64,000 bases of DNA from Knoellia aerolata DSM 18566 (GTDB lineage: Bacteria > Actinomycetota > Actinomycetes > Actinomycetales > Dermatophilaceae), in NCBI RefSeq assembly GCF_000768695.1, contig NZ_AVPL01000009.1, forward strand, positions 21,335 to 85,334. The letters run 5' to 3'. The notes beneath the pieces were generated by a model. It was not told where the DNA came from and did no database searches. It saw only the letters and a list, made by a program, of their open reading frames with translations. This document shows positions 59,828 through 64,000 of this stretch, piece by piece. Numbering within the stretch: position 1 is the stretch's first letter; every line of letters begins with the position of its first letter. The translations under genes and the position numbers were made by a program.

Positions 59828-60565
59828 TCAGACCCGCTCGAGCGCGGTGTCGTCGAGCACCGGTGGGGCGATCACCTCGGGCTCGGGAGCGTCGATGTCG
59901 ACCTCGGAGTGGGCGCCACACCCGTGGTCACAGCTCACGACGCGACCGTCGGAAGGAGACCACGCGTTGGCGCACACGCCGAAAAAAGACCGCAACGCAC
60001 CCGCCATCGGGATGAAGAACCCGCACGACGAGCACGGGGCCGGGGCCTTCTGGGCCACGGGGGCCGACGGTCCGGAGTCACCCTCGTACCAGCGCTGCGC
60101 CGCGGTCTCGCGGCCTTCGGCGGACAGCACCCGGGGGCGACCCAGTCCCAGCTCCCACAGGGCGAGCCGGTCGACGTCCTCGTCGCCGGTGGCCTCGAAG
60201 CCGGCCTCCAGCAGCGGGTCGTCGTCGATCCTCGGCGTGACGTCGCCGGGGCCGATGTCCCCAGGAGCCAGCCGGTCGGCATACGGGAGCCACTGAGGTG
60301 ACAGGAGCGCGCCGTCACCCGGAAGCAGGTTCGTCTCGGACACGGTGACCGTCTTGGAACGGGGCACGCGCGCGACGGTGATCGCCCAGCGCCAGCCCGG
60401 GTAGGCCTTGGCCGTGCAGGCGAAGTAGTGCGTGCCGACGCGGTCCTCGACCATCTCCAGACCGAGGTGCTCGCCGACGGTGCCCTGCTCGGCGATCGAC
60501 TCGGCGGCCTCACGAGCGAGGTCGACGGCCCCCTTGAGGGTCGGGTCGGGCTTGACGACCGCCAT
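59828..60565 (-). CDS. DUF3027 family protein
   Basis: 245 residues; the ATG shares one base with the stop of the cold-shock gene (TGATG). N-terminal KPDPTLKGAVDLAREAAESIAEQGTVGEHLGLEMVEDRVGTHYFACTAKAYPGWRWAITVARVPRSKTVTVSETNLLPGDGALLSPQWLPYADRLAPGDIGPGD matches DUF3027. A zinc-ribbon-like C-terminal part has CSSCGFFIPM and SCDHGCG. The function is unknown; it is strongly linked to a cold-shock protein gene in actinobacteria, suggesting an RNA-related role. Confidence 0.92.
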   Translation of the reverse strand: MAVVKPDPTLKGAVDLAREAAESIAEQGTVGEHLGLEMVEDRVGTHYFACTAKAYPGWRWAITVARVPRSKTVTVSETNLLPGDGALLSPQWLPYADRLAPGDIGPGDVTPRIDDDPLLEAGFEATGDEDVDRLALWELGLGRPRVLSAEGRETAAQRWYEGDSGPSAPVAQKAPAPCSSCGFFIPMAGALRSFFGVCANAWSPSDGRVVSCDHGCGAHSEVDIDAPEPEVIAPPVLDDTALERV

Positions 60566-60969
60566 CAGATCTCGAGGTCGTCGGCGACCGCGCGCAGGAC
60601 CTGGGCGACCTTGCCGCCGTGGGCCTTGTCGGGGTAGTGCCCACGCCGCAGCGAGCTCTGGACGGAGTCGAGGAGCGTGATGACGTCCTCGACGATGACG
60701 ACCATGTCCTCGGCCGGCTTGCGGTCGCGCACCTTGCGGTTCGCGGTGACGCTCGCGGCGGGCTCGAGGAGACGCACGGACAGCGCCTGCGCGCCGCGCC
60801 GCCCCTCGACGATCCCGAACTCGATGCGGGCACCGTTCTTGAGCGAGGTCACGCCCTCGGGGAGCGCGCTGGAGGGCACGAAGACGTCGCCGCCCTCGGC
60901 GGGGTCGTCGGTGGACACGAATCCGAAGCCCTTCTCGGAGTCGTAGAACTTCACCTTGCCAGTCGGCAC
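60565..60969 (-). CDS. cold-shock domain protein with a C-terminal extension
   Basis: 134 residues; GTG with AGAGGTG upstream. Residues 1-65 are a cold-shock domain: GKVKFYDSEKGFGFVSTDDPAEGGDVFVPSSALPEG, with RNP1 KGFGFV and RNP2 DVFVP. An additional 65-residue helical segment (NRKVRDRKPAEDMVVIVEDVITLLDSVQSSLRRGHYPDKAHGGKVAQVLRAVADDLEI) follows, roughly doubling the usual length. It should bind single-stranded RNA. The coupling to DUF3027 suggests they act together. The 5' leader of about 50 bases is G/C rich with no clear switch. Confidence 0.92.
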   Translation of the reverse strand: MPTGKVKFYDSEKGFGFVSTDDPAEGGDVFVPSSALPEGVTSLKNGARIEFGIVEGRRGAQALSVRLLEPAASVTANRKVRDRKPAEDMVVIVEDVITLLDSVQSSLRRGHYPDKAHGGKVAQVLRAVADDLEI

Positions 60970-61098
60970 GGGGCACCTCTGTGGTCGCTGCGAATGGGCC
61001 GGAGTGCGGGCGTCGCACCTCCGGTCTGACTCCCACAGGCTATCCCGGCCCACGTATGCCGCGCGCACACCTTTCCCGCACCCGCCCCGCCCCTCCCG

Positions 61099-61148
61099 CT
61101 TGCGTCTGCGTGGATGGTCAGGAACCCGACCATCCACGCAGACGCAAG
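61099..61148. repeat. perfect 21-bp palindrome, REP-like element copy 3
   Basis: Arms at 61099-61119 and 61128-61148 are exact complements (CTTGCGTCTGCGTGGATGG...) around an 8-base loop AGGAACCC. It lies between the cold-shock gene and the MFS gene, which diverge, so it is not a terminator for either; related copies are at 26262 and 28148. Confidence 0.85.
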
Positions 61149-61216
61149 GACCGGGGCGGGTGGGGCGGGCGGAAACCGGGTTGGGGGGTGTCGGTCCGGG
61201 CTGGGAGAGTGCTCCG

Positions 61217-62485
61217 GTGACCGCTGCGACCGACCGACCCAAGGTGAGTCTGCGCCAGTTCTGGGCGGACCTGCCGACGCCGGGTCGGTGGCTGCTGTCG
61301 ACCGTGGCCGTCCAGACGCTCGGACGCGGCCTGACCCTGCCCTTCACCGTCATCTACATCAACGAGGTCCGCGGCATCGGCCTCGGCACCGCCGGCACCC
61401 TGCTCGCCCTCATCGCCGTCGTCGCGCTGCTCGTCACCGGCCCCGGCGGATCGCTCACCGACCGCGTCGGCGCCCGGCGGATGCTCATCGCCGGCACCAC
61501 GTCACAGCTCGTCGGGTGCGTCGTCCTCGCGTTCGCGACCACCGTGCCGATGTTCGTCGTGGGCTTCGTGCTGCTCGGCTTCAACTTCGGGGTGTCGTGG
61601 CCGGCGTTCAACGCCCTCATCGCCTCGGTCGTCTCCGGACCCCTGCGCCAGCAGTACTTCGGGGTCAACTTCGCCCTCGTCAACCTCGGCATCGGCCTCG
61701 GCGGCGTGGTCGGCGGGCTGTTCGTCGACGTGCGCGAGCCGATGACCTTCACGCTCATCTTCCTCGCCGACGCCCTGAGCATGCTCGTTCCCATCGGGCT
61801 GCTCCTCGGCCCGCTTCGCCACGTCCACGGCCGCGCGCAGCGCCCCGAGGACGCCCCGACCGTCGGCTACCTCGACCTGCTGCGCCGCCCGCCGGTGCTG
61901 TGGCTGACCTTCATCACCTTCCTCTGCACCTTCATCGGCTACGGGCAGATCGAGTCCGGCTTTCCCGCGTTCTCACGCCAGGTCGGTGAGGTCTCGACCG
62001 GCGTCATCGGGCTCGCCTTCGCCCTCAACACCCTCGTCATCGTCGTGATGCAGTTCCCGGTGCTCCAGGCGGTGACCGGACGTCGACGCACGCGCGGGCT
62101 GCTCGTCATGGTCGTCGTGTGGTTCGTCTCGTGGCTGGCCCTGTCGGCGGCCGGACTCGGACCGGCGACGATCGGCGCGACCGTCGCCGTCGTCGGCTTC
62201 ATGGCGCTGTTCGGCTTCGGCGAGATCTTCATGCAGATCGCCATCCCGGCCATCACCAACGACATGGCCGACGACCACATCCGCGGCCGCGCCAACGCCG
62301 TCAACGCGGGGGCGTTCCAGGCCGGAGCCATCCTCGGCCCGATCGTGTCCGGCCTGCTGCTCGAGCACGACCTGTCCGGGGCGTTCATCGCGACCATGCT
62401 CGCCGGACTCGTCGTCATGGCCGGCGCGATCGTCGTGCTCGAGCGCCAGCTCGACGACACCGAGAACGGCGTCACCGCACGCTGA
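61217..62485 (+). CDS. MFS transporter
   Basis: 422 residues, GTG start. SLRQFWADLPTPGRWLLSTVAVQTLGRGLTLPFTVIYINEVRGIGLGTAGTLLALIAVVALLVTGPGGSLTDRVGARRMLIAGT has the MFS motif A at the helix 2-3 loop. Twelve helices; FGFGEIFMQIAIPAITNDMADDHIRGRANAVNAGAFQAGAILGPIVSGLLL is characteristic of the MdtH-like branch. The substrate is unknown. Its end overlaps the convergent epimerase gene by 14 bases. Confidence 0.92.
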   Translation: MTAATDRPKVSLRQFWADLPTPGRWLLSTVAVQTLGRGLTLPFTVIYINEVRGIGLGTAGTLLALIAVVALLVTGPGGSLTDRVGARRMLIAGTTSQLVGCVVLAFATTVPMFVVGFVLLGFNFGVSWPAFNALIASVVSGPLRQQYFGVNFALVNLGIGLGGVVGGLFVDVREPMTFTLIFLADALSMLVPIGLLLGPLRHVHGRAQRPEDAPTVGYLDLLRRPPVLWLTFITFLCTFIGYGQIESGFPAFSRQVGEVSTGVIGLAFALNTLVIVVMQFPVLQAVTGRRRTRGLLVMVVVWFVSWLALSAAGLGPATIGATVAVVGFMALFGFGEIFMQIAIPAITNDMADDHIRGRANAVNAGAFQAGAILGPIVSGLLLEHDLSGAFIATMLAGLVVMAGAIVVLERQLDDTENGVTAR

Positions 62486-63392
62486 TCCCCCATGTGCCCG
62501 TCCACGTCGCACCGGTCTCGAGGACGAGGAGCGAGTCCCCGGAGTTGAACGCGTCCGGCGGGCAGGTCATCGGCTCGACCGCGACACCGTGCTCCCCGCT
62601 CTGGTCCGCCTCCGCCTTCCCGGAGAACACCTGGGCCCACGGGAACGCGTCGGCGTCGCCCCACACGTCCACGACCGGCCTCCCGGCGGTGGCGACCGTG
62701 ACCGTCCACCGCCCCTCCGGGGCCGCGAGATCCGTGTATGCCGTGTCGAGCCGCTGCGTCCCCAGCCGCCTCCGCTGCCTGAAGTCGTATGCCGTCCCCT
62801 CCACCGGGTGCGTGCCGACGGGGATGAGCCTGTCGTCGACCTCGACCCAGGTGTCGCCGGGCACGCGCACCTCGACGTCGCCGACGGGGACGTCCCCGAT
62901 CGCGACGTAGGGGTGGGCGCCGTAGCCGAACGGCGCCGCTCTACCGCCGACGTTCGTCACGCGGGTGGTGACGGTGAGACCGTCCGGTGACACGGCATAC
63001 GTCGTCGTCGTCTCGAGGTGCCAGTCCCAGCCCGGCTGCGGGAAGAGGCGATGGCCGACGGTGAGAGAGGTGTCTGTGCGCTCGACGAGCCGCCACGGGG
63101 CCCACCGCACGAGGCCGTGGCTCGCGTTGCCGTGCTCGACCTCGGTGAGCGGCAGCTGGCGCTGCACCCCGGCGTGGGAGTAGCGGCCGTCGCGGATGCG
63201 GTTGGGCCAGGGGATGAGCTGCTGGCCGCGCCCGCTCGTGCACGTCGCGTCCTCGACGTACCCCGCGAGGACGTGGACGCCGTCGCGGGTCCAGGTGCGC
63301 AGGCCGCCGCCCACCTCGACGACGACGAGCTCGTCCGCGCCGGCGGTGAGGTGCCACTGCTCGCCGGTGGGTGCGGGGGCGTCAGCGCTCAT
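62472..63392 (-). CDS. aldose 1-epimerase family protein
   Basis: 306 residues, ATG start with TACATT seven bases upstream (leaderless). Galactose-mutarotase fold: VEVGGGLRTWTRDGVHVLAGY, QQLIPWPNRIRDGRYSHAG, HGNASHGLVRWAPW (with catalytic-type His), GYGAHPYVAIGD (second His in GAHPY) and a Glu near VAVEPMTCPPDAFNSGDSLLVLE. It interconverts the anomers of a hexose or similar sugar. It is divergent from the helicase-associated gene with only 43 bases between, both seemingly leaderless. Confidence 0.92.
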   Translation of the reverse strand: MSADAPAPTGEQWHLTAGADELVVVEVGGGLRTWTRDGVHVLAGYVEDATCTSGRGQQLIPWPNRIRDGRYSHAGVQRQLPLTEVEHGNASHGLVRWAPWRLVERTDTSLTVGHRLFPQPGWDWHLETTTTYAVSPDGLTVTTRVTNVGGRAAPFGYGAHPYVAIGDVPVGDVEVRVPGDTWVEVDDRLIPVGTHPVEGTAYDFRQRRRLGTQRLDTAYTDLAAPEGRWTVTVATAGRPVVDVWGDADAFPWAQVFSGKAEADQSGEHGVAVEPMTCPPDAFNSGDSLLVLETGATWTGTWGISVR

Positions 63393-63435
63393 GTCGGCGA
63401 ATGTACGCGCGACCGGGCGGGACTACGGTGGTGAG

Positions 63436-64000
63436 GTGCCGCTCCCTTCACCCTCCAGTGCCCGTTCCCTCGCCGACGACATCCGGGGACGGTCCGACGA
63501 GGAGCTGGCGGCACTGCTCGCAACCCGGCCCGACCTCGCGCGACCCGCGCCGAGCGACCTCACGGCCCTCGCCGCGCGCAGCTCGACGCGCGCCAGCACC
63601 GCCCGCGCGATCGACGGGCTCGACGCCGCGCACGTCCAGGTCCTCGAGGCCGCGGCGGTCGGAGGCGAGGTCGTCACGTCGGAGGGGCTGACCGTCAGCC
63701 TCGGCGACGCCGACCCCGGCCGGGTCACCGAGCTGCTCGACGACCTGTGGCGGCTCGCCCTCGTCTGGCGGGCACCCGAGGGCCTCGTCGTCACCCGCAC
63801 CGCCAAGGACGTCCTCGGTGACGGGGTCGCCGGGCTCGGGCCGTCGGCCACCGACCTGCCCGGCGGCGACGCCCCCGATCCGGAGACGCTGCGTGCCGCG
63901 ATCGCCGCGGCGCCTCCACGGGCGCGCGCGATCCTCGACCGGCTCACCTGGGGGCCCTCGGTGGGCATCGTCCCGCCGGAGGACGGCCCGGGCCGCCGCG
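63436..64000 (+). CDS. helicase-associated domain protein (N-terminal part, 3' end outside window)
   Basis: 188 codons are visible; the frame is open at the window end. GTG start with TACGGT at 63424-63429 seven bases upstream (leaderless). SLADDIRGRSDEELAALLATRPDLARPAPSDLTALAARSSTRASTARAIDGLDAAHVQVLEAAAVGG... matches the N-terminus of actinobacterial helicase-associated proteins (XPB-linked), which carry winged-helix units. In these genomes an XPB/Rad25-like helicase gene usually lies next to it. Likely a DNA repair or transcription accessory factor. Confidence 0.85.
   Translation, partial: MPLPSPSSARSLADDIRGRSDEELAALLATRPDLARPAPSDLTALAARSSTRASTARAIDGLDAAHVQVLEAAAVGGEVVTSEGLTVSLGDADPGRVTELLDDLWRLALVWRAPEGLVVTRTAKDVLGDGVAGLGPSATDLPGGDAPDPETLRAAIAAAPPRARAILDRLTWGPSVGIVPPEDGPGRR

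Overview
The window is very GC-rich DNA (roughly 70% or more by eye) with dense, often overlapping genes on both strands. Gene content is that of an actinobacterium: a DtxR/IdeR-type iron regulator, the division protein SepX/GlpR next to molybdenum-cofactor genes, DUF3027 and DUF2530 proteins, an actinobacterial SigF/SigB-type sigma factor with DUF3618/holin-like stress genes, and a c-di-AMP riboswitch ahead of an NlpC/P60 cell-wall hydrolase. Many genes start GTG and many look leaderless (a TANNNT box 6-7 bases before the start codon). A member of the Micrococcales, perhaps Intrasporangiaceae, fits best; this is an inference from gene content.

Layout. 1-1911: the end of a RecB-like nuclease/helicase. 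2195-3540: a secreted protein, a leaderless relative of it and a possible small membrane protein. 3551-6240: a stressosome-like operon whose first gene fuses an ECF-type sigma factor, a zinc-finger-like segment and an RsbT-type kinase, followed by RsbR, RsbS and a stand-alone RsbU N-terminal domain. 6224-8987: a TetR-controlled NADP oxidoreductase, DUF2200 and a YihY protein. 9097-13723: a persulfide/sulfide-handling locus (rhodanese, TauE/SafE exporter, Cys-rich small protein, CstB-like persulfide dioxygenase-rhodanese, thioredoxin, DUF302, CstR-like repressor) around one divergent promoter region with four ATACCC-type palindromes. 13756-16933: tRNA-Ala, an AI-2E-type permease and SepX. 16959-21901: GNAT, MogA, MoaC, MoeA and UDP-glucose pyrophosphorylase in a tightly overlapping operon, with 5-formyl-THF cyclo-ligase divergent. 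21924-28034: penicillin acylase, K+/H+ antiporter, FmdB, SAF-domain protein and MscL. 28192-34420: a 1250-residue DUF4011-helicase-nuclease resembling the Hhe antiphage protein, enoyl-CoA hydratase and an MFS transporter.

34525-37499 looks like an old integration site: tRNA-Arg(CCU), an integrase remnant, a secreted M28 peptidase and a MazEF-like toxin-antitoxin pair. 37705-42988: SRPBCC, GNAT, a GAF-ANTAR RNA-binding regulator overlapping a SpoIIE phosphatase, an alcohol dehydrogenase and an OhrR-like MarR regulator. 43174-47627 is a stress region: two operons each have a GTTT-N16-GGGTAG promoter of SigF/SigB type, and a SigF-type sigma gene lies just downstream. 47647-50361: a DsbA-fold protein without its cysteines and two cell-wall enzymes, one behind a c-di-AMP riboswitch. 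50507-59376: IdeR, MFS, acyl-CoA thioesterase-like, citrate synthase, SerC, a MarR/MFS/28-residue membrane protein operon and an NCS2 purine permease. 59518-64000: DUF2530, DUF3027 and a cold-shock protein, MFS, aldose epimerase, and the start of a helicase-associated protein.

Two genome-scale patterns stand out. The octamer GTATGCCG/CGGCATAC occurs far more often than base composition predicts and also forms the arms of a terminator. Several palindromic intergenic elements (three copies of a GCAGACGC family; an AT-rich CTTATTGCGCAT family near 59.4 kb) look like REP-type repeats.
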